Source: Bacteroidota bacterium
Lineage (GTDB): Bacteria > Bacteroidota > Bacteroidia > NS11-12g > UBA955
Assembly: GCA_018969565.1 (NCBI GenBank)
Contig: JAGWYC010000116.1
Coordinates: forward strand, 1-6,275
DNA length: 6,275 nt
Direction of reading: 5' to 3'
The notes under the pieces: generated by a model
What the model was told of the DNA's origin: nothing
Databases searched by the model: none
The model's input: only the letters and a program-made list of their open reading frames with translations
Position numbers and translations under genes: made by a program
Shown here: positions 1 to 6,275 of the stretch, piece after piece
Layout: each line of letters begins with the position of its first letter
Position numbering within the stretch: the stretch's first letter is position 1

Positions 1-19
1 AATCTTAACATAATCTTAA
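1..19 (+). repeat. Direct repeat AATCTTAA x2, 11 bp apart
   Basis: The 8-mer AATCTTAA occurs at 1-8 and again at 12-19, a start-to-start spacing of 11 bp, about one helical turn. The first copy touches the window edge, so further copies could lie outside. Placement about 80 bp ahead of the first gene would suit a regulator binding site, but the sequence is AT-rich and chance repetition is possible. Confidence 0.3.
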
Positions 20-82
20 AAACCCTACCCGGGGTGATGACATTGTGCAGCGTATTTATCATGCCTGCATGCTGAATTCAAC

Positions 83-87
83 AGGGA
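83..87 (+). promoter_or_regulatory. Weak Shine-Dalgarno-like AGGGA before dabA
   Basis: AGGGA lies 12 bases before the ATG at 100, followed by an A-rich stretch up to the start codon. The spacing is longer than ideal for a Shine-Dalgarno site. In Bacteroidota, A-rich sequence before the start usually matters more than an SD match, so its role is uncertain. An in-frame TAA at 94-96 rules out any longer start for the gene. Confidence 0.3.
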
Positions 88-99
88 AAAAACTAAAAT

Positions 100-2616
100 A
101 TGCACACCGAAAACCATTTATTTAGTGAAGATGCGGCGCTGGAACATTTAAGGCATTACCTGCCTTCCCAGGCTCCGCTGAAAGATTTTATTCACCATAA
201 CACCCTGCATGCTTTTCAGGACAAATCCTTCCATCAGGCCATGCAGGAAGCCAATACCATTTTCGGATACCAAACCTACATGCAATTGGGCGAGTATCAG
301 CAGGCCTATGCACGCGGAGCGATTAAAGATGAGGTCCTGAATCGAATCATAGATCAGTATCGCCGTCCTGATGAATCAGCAGCAACTATGCGCGAAGCCT
401 TGTTGCATTCCGTGCCCGAAACAGACCGTTCCCCGCGAATCGGGCGGCTTCGCAGCGAATGGAAACACCGCTACAGGGTCAATCTTGACAAGGCCATTCA
501 TCCGGTGCTGTTTCGTCTGGCCTGCAGCTTTCTGGATCAAGGTATTGCTATCAGTCCATTCCCTGCAGCCGAACAGGATTTCATGCGCTCCCTGCGCGCA
601 CTGGAAGCACAGAGTTTACTGCCTTTGTTCCGCAGCAAACGCGCAAAAGAATTGTTCTTCAGCGACAACCTGAAAATGGAAACGCTGCTGGAATTGCTGG
701 TTGGCGATGCTTCCTTGTATGAACGTTATCTGTTCGACCAGCAGTTCGCCCATCCCGGCTGGTCCGGCATGATTGCCGTACTTGAAGCCTCGCCTCAGGC
801 ACTGCTGCAAAAGCGCAGCATTCGACTCAGCGACTGGATTAATCTCGAACTGCTTCTGGAAATAGATGCACTTGACCGCAAGTTTGGTGTGGGTACATGG
901 CAACCCTTGGCCGGCAAAGCCCAGGCTCAAAAAACGCCTTTGTTCGCTCCTGTAGAAGCCGACCCTGAGTTCAGGCTCTTACAAATCTGGCAGGAAGCCT
1001 ATGAATGGAGCTATTACGATCAGGTATTACGCGGCCTGCTGGAAACAGAACCCTGTAAAGACCCCCAACCTGCCGCACGCTCATTCGATGCCTTTTTCTG
1101 CATTGACGACCGGGAATGTTCGCTGCGCCGATATGTGGAAACACTGGATTCCAACTGCCGCACCTTTGGCACGCCGGGCTTCTTCAATGTTCCTTGCTAC
1201 TATCAGCCCGAACACGGTGCGCATCTTACCAAGATATGCCCGGCGCCCATGCAGCCCCGTTATCTGATCAGAGAATATCAGACACGCAGTTCCAAACGAA
1301 CTAACGATGCTCATTTCACCAAGCGCTCACACGGACTGGTGTTTGGTTGGCTCATTTCGCAGACTCTGGGATTCTGGGCTGCGCTGCGCCTGTTTCTGAA
1401 TATCTTCAAACCCGGCATCAGTCCGGCGACCAGCTATTCCTTCAGCCACATGGATAAACATGCGCAGCTTACCATTGAAAACCGGGATCCCAATGACCGC
1501 ATTGAGGGTCTGCAAGTAGGCTTCAATGCTCAGGAAATGGCTGATTGTGTAGAAGGTTTACTGCGCAGCACCGGCCTGACGGAGGGATTTGCTCCTTTGG
1601 TTTATATGGTCGGCCACGGGGCCTCCAGCATCAACAATACCCACTACGCAGGGTACGATTGCGGCGCCTGCTCAGGCAGACCCGGTTCCGTAAATGCCCG
1701 AGCCATTTCTTATATGGCCAACCACATCAAAGTGCGCGAAATACTGCAGGAACGCGGTATTCAAATTCCTGCTTCTACCATATTCATCGGCGCGCTGCAT
1801 GATACTACCCGCGACGAAATTGAATGTTATGATGTAGAAGCCATTCCTCAGGAACACAAGAAACTGCACGAACACAACATGCAGGTACTGCGCGAAGCAC
1901 TGGACCTGAATGCGAAGGAACGCGCACGCAGATTTATCCTGACCGACAACAGCAGGCCGGCCGATGAAGTCCACGAACTGGTGAAACTCCGCTCTGTATC
2001 GCTGTTTGAGCCTCGCCCAGAGTTGAATCATGCCACCAATACCCTGTGTATTGTGGGAAGAAGAAACCTGACACGTCAGGTATTTCTGGACCGACGTGCA
2101 TTCCTGAATTCCTATGACCCGGCCAAAGATTCCACAGGACAATACCTGCAAGGCATTGTTGGCGCTGCTGCTCCGGTTTGCGGCGGCATCAACCTGGAAT
2201 ACTATTTCTCAAGGGTGGATAATTACCGCCTGGGTGCCGGCACCAAACTGCCTCACAACGTGATGGGGCTGATTGGCGTAGCCAACGGCGCCGACGGCGA
2301 CCTTCGCACCGGCCTTCCTGCCCAGATGATTGAAGTACACAGCCCCATGAGGCTGATGATGATTATTGAACAAAGTCCGGAACTCGTTCTGGATGTCATC
2401 CGCAGAAATCCGGCCACCTACAATTGGTTCGAGCAAAACTGGATTCACCTGGTGGCCATTGATACGGATCGCAGGCAGTTGTGGTTGTTCCGCGACGGTG
2501 CCTTCCACCCTTACATACCGGCCATCACAAAGCTTCCGCATACAGCCGACTTCCGTCTGCTGACCGATGTTTCACACGAAGACATACCTGTACATCTGAT
2601 ACAACAAAGCGCATGA
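100..2616 (+). CDS. dabA: DabA, inorganic carbon transporter subunit (DUF2309/UPF0753, YbcC family)
   Basis: This is the carbonic-anhydrase-like subunit of the DAB complex. In characterised systems it is a cytoplasmic, membrane-associated zinc protein. With DabB it is thought to hydrate CO2 to bicarbonate in one direction, driven by a cation gradient. The 838-residue protein is complete and of normal family length. Near the N-terminus is the family motif FIHHNTLHAF (residues 30-39). The proposed zinc site is intact: C334 and D336 in FFCIDDREC, H506 in VGHGASS, and C521 in YDCGACSG. The spacing (172 and 15 residues) nearly matches C351, D353, H524 and C539 of Halothiobacillus DabA. C334-x-D336-x-R338 also fits the beta-carbonic-anhydrase CxDxR pattern. 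The C-terminal third keeps the family block around GVANGADGDLRTGLPAQM (726-743). The ATG is fixed by an in-frame TAA at 94-96. The stop overlaps the dabB start. Identification is strong; activity is inferred. Confidence 0.95.
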   Translation: MHTENHLFSEDAALEHLRHYLPSQAPLKDFIHHNTLHAFQDKSFHQAMQEANTIFGYQTYMQLGEYQQAYARGAIKDEVLNRIIDQYRRPDESAATMREALLHSVPETDRSPRIGRLRSEWKHRYRVNLDKAIHPVLFRLACSFLDQGIAISPFPAAEQDFMRSLRALEAQSLLPLFRSKRAKELFFSDNLKMETLLELLVGDASLYERYLFDQQFAHPGWSGMIAVLEASPQALLQKRSIRLSDWINLELLLEIDALDRKFGVGTWQPLAGKAQAQKTPLFAPVEADPEFRLLQIWQEAYEWSYYDQVLRGLLETEPCKDPQPAARSFDAFFCIDDRECSLRRYVETLDSNCRTFGTPGFFNVPCYYQPEHGAHLTKICPAPMQPRYLIREYQTRSSKRTNDAHFTKRSHGLVFGWLISQTLGFWAALRLFLNIFKPGISPATSYSFSHMDKHAQLTIENRDPNDRIEGLQVGFNAQEMADCVEGLLRSTGLTEGFAPLVYMVGHGASSINNTHYAGYDCGACSGRPGSVNARAISYMANHIKVREILQERGIQIPASTIFIGALHDTTRDEIECYDVEAIPQEHKKLHEHNMQVLREALDLNAKERARRFILTDNSRPADEVHELVKLRSVSLFEPRPELNHATNTLCIVGRRNLTRQVFLDRRAFLNSYDPAKDSTGQYLQGIVGAAAPVCGGINLEYYFSRVDNYRLGAGTKLPHNVMGLIGVANGADGDLRTGLPAQMIEVHSPMRLMMIIEQSPELVLDVIRRNPATYNWFEQNWIHLVAIDTDRRQLWLFRDGAFHPYIPAITKLPHTADFRLLTDVSHEDIPVHLIQQSA
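2613..2616 (+). promoter_or_regulatory. ATGA stop-start overlap coupling dabA and dabB
   Basis: The dabB ATG (2613-2615) shares bases with the dabA TGA (2614-2616). This 4-base overlap is a classic sign of translational coupling. It fits the need for matched amounts of two subunits of one complex, and it decides the dabB start. Confidence 0.8.
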
Positions 2617-4493
2617 ACCCAAACCTCATCATCAACCTGTTTATATTAATTCCAGCAGCAGGATTCCTGCTCAGCTTGTTCATTCCCGAACATCGCGAGG
2701 TGGTTCTGTCGCGCATCGCCTTCCTGACTGCAGGCAGCAACCTGCTGGCCTTCGTGGTGTTTGGACTTTGGTGGCTTTTCCACGGTGCAGTGCCGCTCAA
2801 CATCCGCGATATCTACCTTTATAATGCCGGGCCGAAAGACTCTTTTCTGCTCGACTTCTATTTCGACCGGATTACGGCAGTGTATATGATTACCGGATCG
2901 CTGCTTACATTCCTGATCACCATTTACAGCAGATACTATCTGCACCGCGAAGCGGGGTACAAGCGATTCTTCAACACCATCCTGTTTTTTTACCTCGGAT
3001 ATACCATCACCATATTCGGCGGAAATTTTGAAACCCTGTTCATAGGCTGGGAGTTCCTGGGTATTTCCTCATTCCTGCTGATTGCCTTTTACCGGGACCG
3101 CTACCTGCCCGTGCGCAATGCCGTGAAGGTGTTTTCTATTTACCGCATTGGCGATTTGGGCATCCTCCTGGCCATGTGGGCCAGCCATCACCTGTGGCAT
3201 GAGAACATCACCTTTGCCAAGCTGAACAACGCTCAACTGGTGCATGACCACTTGTTGAACCACAGCAATGCGGGGGTATTCATTTCGCTGATGTTGCTGC
3301 TGGCTGCGGCTGCTAAGTCGGCCCAGCTTCCCTTTTCGAGCTGGCTGCCCCGGGCTATGGAAGGACCAACACCTTCCAGCGCCATCTTCTACGGTTCGCT
3401 TTCTGTGCATTTCGGGGTATTCCTGCTGCTGCGCACCTTCCCCTTCTGGGAACATCAGATTTCCGTGCGCATCATCATCGGAGCGCTGGGCCTGCTCACC
3501 AGCGTGGTGGCTACCAGCATCGCCAGAGTGCAGTCTTCCATTAAAACTCAAATCGCGTATTCATCCATTGCCCAAATAGGATTGATTTTCGTGGAAATTG
3601 CCTTGGGGCTGGAAGGATTGGCCCTGATCCACTTCGCCGGAAATGCATTCCTGCGCACCTATCAATTGCTGGTATCTCCATCTGTTGTGAGCTATCTGAT
3701 TCGTGAACAGTTTTATGAAAAGACTGCCGAAACCGGGCAATCAGCCACTAAACCCCTTGGCCGACTGCGTGCCAGCATGATTATGCTTAGCCTCAGGGAA
3801 TGGAACCTGGATGTGTTCATGAACAGGATTATCTTTCACCCTATCAAGCGCATCGGCCATCAATTGGATTTCCTCAAATTCAAAAACGTGGTTTTCTACT
3901 TTTTACCGCTCTATGTGGCAGGTCTCGTGGGCCTATACTACAGAAAATCCATACCCGACATGTGGCTGAACATCCTTCCCATCATTTGTTCCGGACTGGG
4001 CTTGCTGATGGTACTGAAATCGTTTTCAGAACGAAATTCACCCCGACTTGCCTGGATTCTGCTCATGATGAACCACTTCTGGATTGCGCTGGCTGTTTCA
4101 TTTAACGACCATTTCGAGCTGAGTCATACCATTACTTACTTGAGCGGTATTGTTGTTTTCGGCGGCGCCGGTCTTTTCAGTCTGTTCAGGCTTCGCAGGG
4201 AAGAATCCGGATTTTTCAGCCTGAACCGTTACTATGGCCATGCGCATGAACATCCGCGCTTTGCTTTCATTTTTCTGCTGGCTTGCCTCGGATTGATGGG
4301 CTTTCCCATTTCGCCCACCTTTATCGGGGAAGACCTGATTTTCAGCCACATCCATGAACATCAGTTCTGGCTCGCACTCTTTAATTCAAGCGGTTTTATC
4401 ATAGGCGGAATTTCGCTGATGCGCATATATGCTCGTCTGTTTCTCGGTTCGCATGTTAAAACCTATCATCCCACTGCCATTCAATCTTCTTAA
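2613..4493 (+). CDS. dabB: DabB, NuoL/MrpA-like cation-conducting membrane subunit of the DAB inorganic carbon pump
   Basis: This 626-residue inner-membrane protein belongs to the proton-conducting NuoL/NuoM/MrpA family (Proton_antipo_M). Paired with DabA, it is expected to carry the cation flow that powers CO2 hydration. Diagnostic blocks are GWEFLGISSFLL (145-156), KSAQLPFSSWLPRAMEGPTP (235-254) and IKTQIAYSSIAQIG (310-323). By position, E147, K235 and K311 match NuoL E144, K229 and K305. H340 matches NuoL H334, while NuoL H254, H338, K342 and K399 become Y260, N344, R348 and E573. Between the TM10-like segment (about 336-362) and the TM11/12-like segment (about 549-583) lie some 170 extra residues. 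These hold an amphipathic stretch (395-422) and about four more membrane segments. The start is the ATGA overlap; the reading frame is open further upstream (to 2481), but only inside dabA. No other nuo or mrp genes are nearby, which argues against complex I or an antiporter. Confidence 0.88.
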   Translation: MNPNLIINLFILIPAAGFLLSLFIPEHREVVLSRIAFLTAGSNLLAFVVFGLWWLFHGAVPLNIRDIYLYNAGPKDSFLLDFYFDRITAVYMITGSLLTFLITIYSRYYLHREAGYKRFFNTILFFYLGYTITIFGGNFETLFIGWEFLGISSFLLIAFYRDRYLPVRNAVKVFSIYRIGDLGILLAMWASHHLWHENITFAKLNNAQLVHDHLLNHSNAGVFISLMLLLAAAAKSAQLPFSSWLPRAMEGPTPSSAIFYGSLSVHFGVFLLLRTFPFWEHQISVRIIIGALGLLTSVVATSIARVQSSIKTQIAYSSIAQIGLIFVEIALGLEGLALIHFAGNAFLRTYQLLVSPSVVSYLIREQFYEKTAETGQSATKPLGRLRASMIMLSLREWNLDVFMNRIIFHPIKRIGHQLDFLKFKNVVFYFLPLYVAGLVGLYYRKSIPDMWLNILPIICSGLGLLMVLKSFSERNSPRLAWILLMMNHFWIALAVSFNDHFELSHTITYLSGIVVFGGAGLFSLFRLRREESGFFSLNRYYGHAHEHPRFAFIFLLACLGLMGFPISPTFIGEDLIFSHIHEHQFWLALFNSSGFIIGGISLMRIYARLFLGSHVKTYHPTAIQSS

Positions 4494-4500
4494 AAAAATG
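4491..4500 (+). promoter_or_regulatory. TAA-AAAA-ATG junction, A-rich initiation site of the porin gene
   Basis: The dabB stop TAA (4491-4493) is separated from the porin ATG (4498-4500) by only AAAA, giving a run of seven A ending in the start codon. There is no SD sequence, and the preceding bases are TTCAATCTTCT. Such a short gap leaves no room for a promoter. Translation probably restarts after dabB termination or starts on the A-rich tract, as is usual in Bacteroidota. Confidence 0.6.
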
Positions 4501-5850
4501 AACAACATCATCAAGAAAACGATATTGGGGTTGTGCCTATTCCCCGCCGCCATGCAGGCATTCAGCCAGACCGGCGAAAAAGAGGCATTAAAGGTCAATC
4601 TGAACCAGGACGGAAGCCATTTTGTGCAGGCTACCATGCTCAACCAGGTTTGGTTGCGATATGACCAGAGCCAGCCGGGAACGCTGATGCAGGGCGTTTC
4701 TGCCCCAAATACCTTTGACATTGGGTTACGCCGTACCCGTTTTCAGTTATTCGGGCAAATCAACGACCGTGTTTTTGTGTATTTCCAGTTTGGGCAGAAT
4801 AACTTCAACGCCCAGTCGCAATACGCCGGAAGCCGAAAAGTCGCAGCCTTTTTCCACGATGCGGTCTGCGAATACAAAGCCTCCAATGGTAATCAGCTAA
4901 AGCTGGGCGCGGGTCTGACCATCGCCAATGGCCTTTCGCGTTTTTCTCAGCCTTCGATTGGCACCATCATGACTATGGATGTCCCTGTATTTGCCCAGGC
5001 CACTGTGGACCAGACCGATCAGTTCAGCCGCAAGTTATCCGTTTATGCCCGGGGTCAGATTTCGAAGCTCGATTACCGTTTCTCGCTGAGCGACCCCTTC
5101 CCTATTACCACCAACGGACAAACATTACCGGCTCTGAGCAGCCATTCCACCTTTGCCCAGAAGGGAAGACACCTCCAGTTGCAAGGCTACCTGATGTGGC
5201 AGTTTCTGGAACATGAAGGACATACAACGCCGTACATGACCGGAACCTACCTGGGTAAGAAGAAGGTGTTTAACGTGGCTGTCGGCGCCATACATCAGCG
5301 CAACGCGATGTGGCGCAGCAGTGGTGCGGATACGCTGTATCAGGACATGAACCTGTTTTGTGCAGAATCCTATCTGGATATGCCACTGAACAAGGAAAAA
5401 GGTACCGCAATTTCGGCCTATGCCGGAGCATTTATCACCCAATATGGCAAGGATTATTTGCGCTTCAACGGCATCATGAATCCGGCAAGCGGCAGTTCCC
5501 TGACGAGCCTGGCCAAGGATGCCGGATCGCAGTTCGGAAACGCCTATCCGATGTTTGGGAGCGGGAAAGTGCTCTATGCCCAGACAGGGTACCTGCTTCC
5601 CTCAAAAGTGCATTTAGGCACTGGAAGACTGATGCCCTATGCTTCAGCAACGCTGGCCCGTTTTGACCGCCTCCAGTCAAAGCCCTGCAATACCTTCAAT
5701 GCAGGCATCAATTGGCTGCTGCAGGGTCATAAAGCCAAAATTACCCTTGATTATCAAAACCGACCCGGATATCTGGTACACGCCGACGGCAACGTGGAAT
5801 CCGGTGCAAGACGTTCAGCCGTGACCATGCAATACCAAATCTTTTTCTAA
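4498..5850 (+). CDS. Outer-membrane beta-barrel porin, Bacteroidota type (OprO/OprP-like)
   Basis: The 450-residue product looks like a secreted outer-membrane barrel. It begins with a Sec signal peptide: MNNIIKK, then a hydrophobic core TILGLCLFPAAM, then a likely cleavage after AFS (23), leaving Q24 as the mature start. The mature part has many alternating polar/aromatic strands, for example FDIGLRRTRFQLFGQI (73-88) followed by RVFVYFQFGQ (91-100). That pattern is seen in phosphate-selective-porin-like proteins. The last residues, MQYQIFF, end in Phe, as expected for recognition by the BAM assembly machinery. The frame is open upstream to 4429, but starts there would lie inside dabB and spoil the signal peptide, so 4498 is preferred. 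The substrate cannot be read from the sequence. Its position between dabB and a SulP gene suggests it passes a small anion such as bicarbonate or sulfate. Porin class is confident, exact family moderate, substrate speculative. Confidence 0.8.
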   Translation: MNNIIKKTILGLCLFPAAMQAFSQTGEKEALKVNLNQDGSHFVQATMLNQVWLRYDQSQPGTLMQGVSAPNTFDIGLRRTRFQLFGQINDRVFVYFQFGQNNFNAQSQYAGSRKVAAFFHDAVCEYKASNGNQLKLGAGLTIANGLSRFSQPSIGTIMTMDVPVFAQATVDQTDQFSRKLSVYARGQISKLDYRFSLSDPFPITTNGQTLPALSSHSTFAQKGRHLQLQGYLMWQFLEHEGHTTPYMTGTYLGKKKVFNVAVGAIHQRNAMWRSSGADTLYQDMNLFCAESYLDMPLNKEKGTAISAYAGAFITQYGKDYLRFNGIMNPASGSSLTSLAKDAGSQFGNAYPMFGSGKVLYAQTGYLLPSKVHLGTGRLMPYASATLARFDRLQSKPCNTFNAGINWLLQGHKAKITLDYQNRPGYLVHADGNVESGARRSAVTMQYQIFF

Positions 5851-5871
5851 AACAAAAACAACCCAAATTCT
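5851..5871 (+). promoter_or_regulatory. A-rich 21-bp spacer before sulP
   Basis: The 21 bases between the porin stop and the sulP ATG are made almost wholly of A and C (AACAAAAACAACCC...), with no SD motif, hairpin or room for a promoter. This is a typical unstructured A-rich Bacteroidota initiation region. It supports read-through transcription from the porin into sulP. Confidence 0.5.
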
Positions 5872-6275
5872 ATGAAAGCCACTCATAACACCATGCCCAA
5901 GGACGGATTGTCCGGGCTGAAAGAAAACCTGAGCCAGGATGCGCTGAGCGGATTCCTGGTATTCCTGCTGGCCCTGCCCTTAAGTCTGGGAATTGCCCGG
6001 GCCAGCGATTTCCCGCCCATCATGGGACTGATAACCGCCATGGTCGGCGGCCTGTTTGTTTCCTTTTTTGCAGGTTCGCGCCTGACCATCAAAGGACCTG
6101 CGGCAGGATTGATTGTAATCGTTGCCGGTGCGGTGGCCGAACTTGGCCACGGCGATGTGAATCTGGGCTGGAAGTACGCCCTCGGAGCGGTAGTGGTAGC
6201 CGGCGCCATTCAGATGCTGTTCGGACTAATACGCCTGGGTTCTCTGGTGGATTTCTTTCCCCTGAGTGCTGTTCA
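5872..6275 (+). CDS. SulP-family inorganic anion transporter, N-terminal part (cut by window end)
   Basis: Only the first 134 codons are present; the frame is open to the window edge. The translation begins MKATHNTMPKDGLSGLKENL and continues into membrane segments. TM1 is SGFLVFLLALPLSLGIARAS (26-45), preceded by the Asp (D23) usual just before TM1 in SulP proteins. TM2 spans about 50-67, and the TM3 region contains LTIKGPAAGLIVIVAGAV (71-88), which matches the SulP GP-A-A signature. Further hydrophobic stretches follow at about 102-120. SulP proteins (PF00916) move sulfate, bicarbonate (BicA), chloride or other anions across the inner membrane, often with sodium or protons. Substrate cannot be told from this fragment; co-location with dabAB favours bicarbonate. 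A second Met at residue 8 (5893) could be the real start, but the first gives the tighter junction. Whether a STAS domain or a carbonic anhydrase follows is outside the window. Confidence 0.88.
   Translation, partial: MKATHNTMPKDGLSGLKENLSQDALSGFLVFLLALPLSLGIARASDFPPIMGLITAMVGGLFVSFFAGSRLTIKGPAAGLIVIVAGAVAELGHGDVNLGWKYALGAVVVAGAIQMLFGLIRLGSLVDFFPLSAV

Larger units (their letters stand above)
1..99 (+). promoter_or_regulatory. Leader upstream of dabA, probably holding the operon's regulatory region (partial)
   Basis: This stretch has no gene and precedes the first gene of the cluster, so it is where the operon promoter or its downstream end should lie. It is AT-rich at the left edge and becomes A-rich just before the start codon. 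I see no convincing Bacteroidota promoter: the nearest match to the -7 element TAnnTTTG is TATTTATC at 53-60, with four of six fixed positions, and it has no TTTG-type -33 element at the right distance. The promoter may therefore lie left of the window, or the genes may continue an operon that starts upstream. No terminator hairpin with a T-run is visible. Confidence 0.35.

Noticed and set aside
27..35. Small palindrome ACCC-G-GGGT in the leader
   Set aside because: Four-base arms with a one-base centre cannot form a hairpin and occur readily by chance.
1672..2151. Open frame of 159 codons on the minus strand
   Set aside because: It lies wholly inside dabA, which has intact family motifs in its own frame. 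The antisense translation shows no recognisable domain and is a shadow.
2481..2612. Possible 44-residue N-terminal extension of dabB
   Set aside because: It would overlap dabA deeply and is Arg/Cys/His-rich with no membrane character. The ATGA start at 2613 leads directly into a hydrophobic TM1.
2985..2991. Run of seven T in dabB as a phase-variation or frameshift site
   Set aside because: The frame is intact (Leu-Phe-Phe-Tyr) in a hydrophobic helix where TTT codons are expected; one short run is no evidence of switching.
3069..3551. Open frame of 160 codons on the minus strand, rich in Gln/Arg/His
   Set aside because: It is antisense to the best-conserved part of dabB; the composition is what reversed membrane-protein codons give.
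2613..4493. Reading this gene as NuoL of respiratory complex I or an Mrp antiporter subunit
   Set aside because: No other nuo or mrp genes adjoin it, it overlaps dabA, and it lacks several NuoL second-half residues.
4429..4497. Possible longer start for the porin
   Set aside because: It would lie inside the end of dabB and hide the clear Sec signal peptide that begins at 4498.

Overview
The window most likely comes from a Bacteroidota (Bacteroidetes) bacterium. The reasons are: A-rich translation starts with little or no Shine-Dalgarno sequence, a Bacteroidota-style outer-membrane porin with a Sec signal peptide ending in an aromatic C-terminus, and protein sequences typical of that phylum. 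This is a judgement from the reading; no database search was possible. Composition looks uniform throughout, with no sign of mobile elements, RNA genes or CRISPR.

Layout: positions 1-99 are a short leader with an 11-bp-spaced direct repeat. Four genes then run on the + strand with almost no space between them. (1) dabA, 100-2616, is a DUF2309/UPF0753 protein with beta-carbonic-anhydrase-like zinc ligands. (2) dabB, 2613-4493, is a NuoL/MrpA-like cation-conducting membrane subunit that overlaps dabA by an ATGA. (3) An outer-membrane beta-barrel porin, 4498-5850, starts 4 bp after dabB. (4) The first 134 codons of a SulP-family anion transporter begin at 5872, 21 bp after the porin, and run off the window end. 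The large ORFs on the minus strand and in other frames are shadows.

Working model: this looks like an inorganic-carbon (Ci) acquisition operon. DabA-DabB is the DAB energy-coupled CO2-to-bicarbonate pump. The SulP protein is a plausible second, direct bicarbonate (or sulfate) importer. The porin may let the anion or another solute cross the outer membrane. The DabA/DabB assignment is strong. A shared Ci role for the porin and SulP is inferred from tight co-transcription.

The most interesting points are the combination of outer-membrane, inner-membrane-anion and DAB modules in one apparent transcription unit, and the form of DabB. DabB carries roughly 170 extra residues between the segments that match NuoL TM10 and TM12. 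Several NuoL proton-path residues are replaced, and paired His-rich motifs are predicted on one membrane face.
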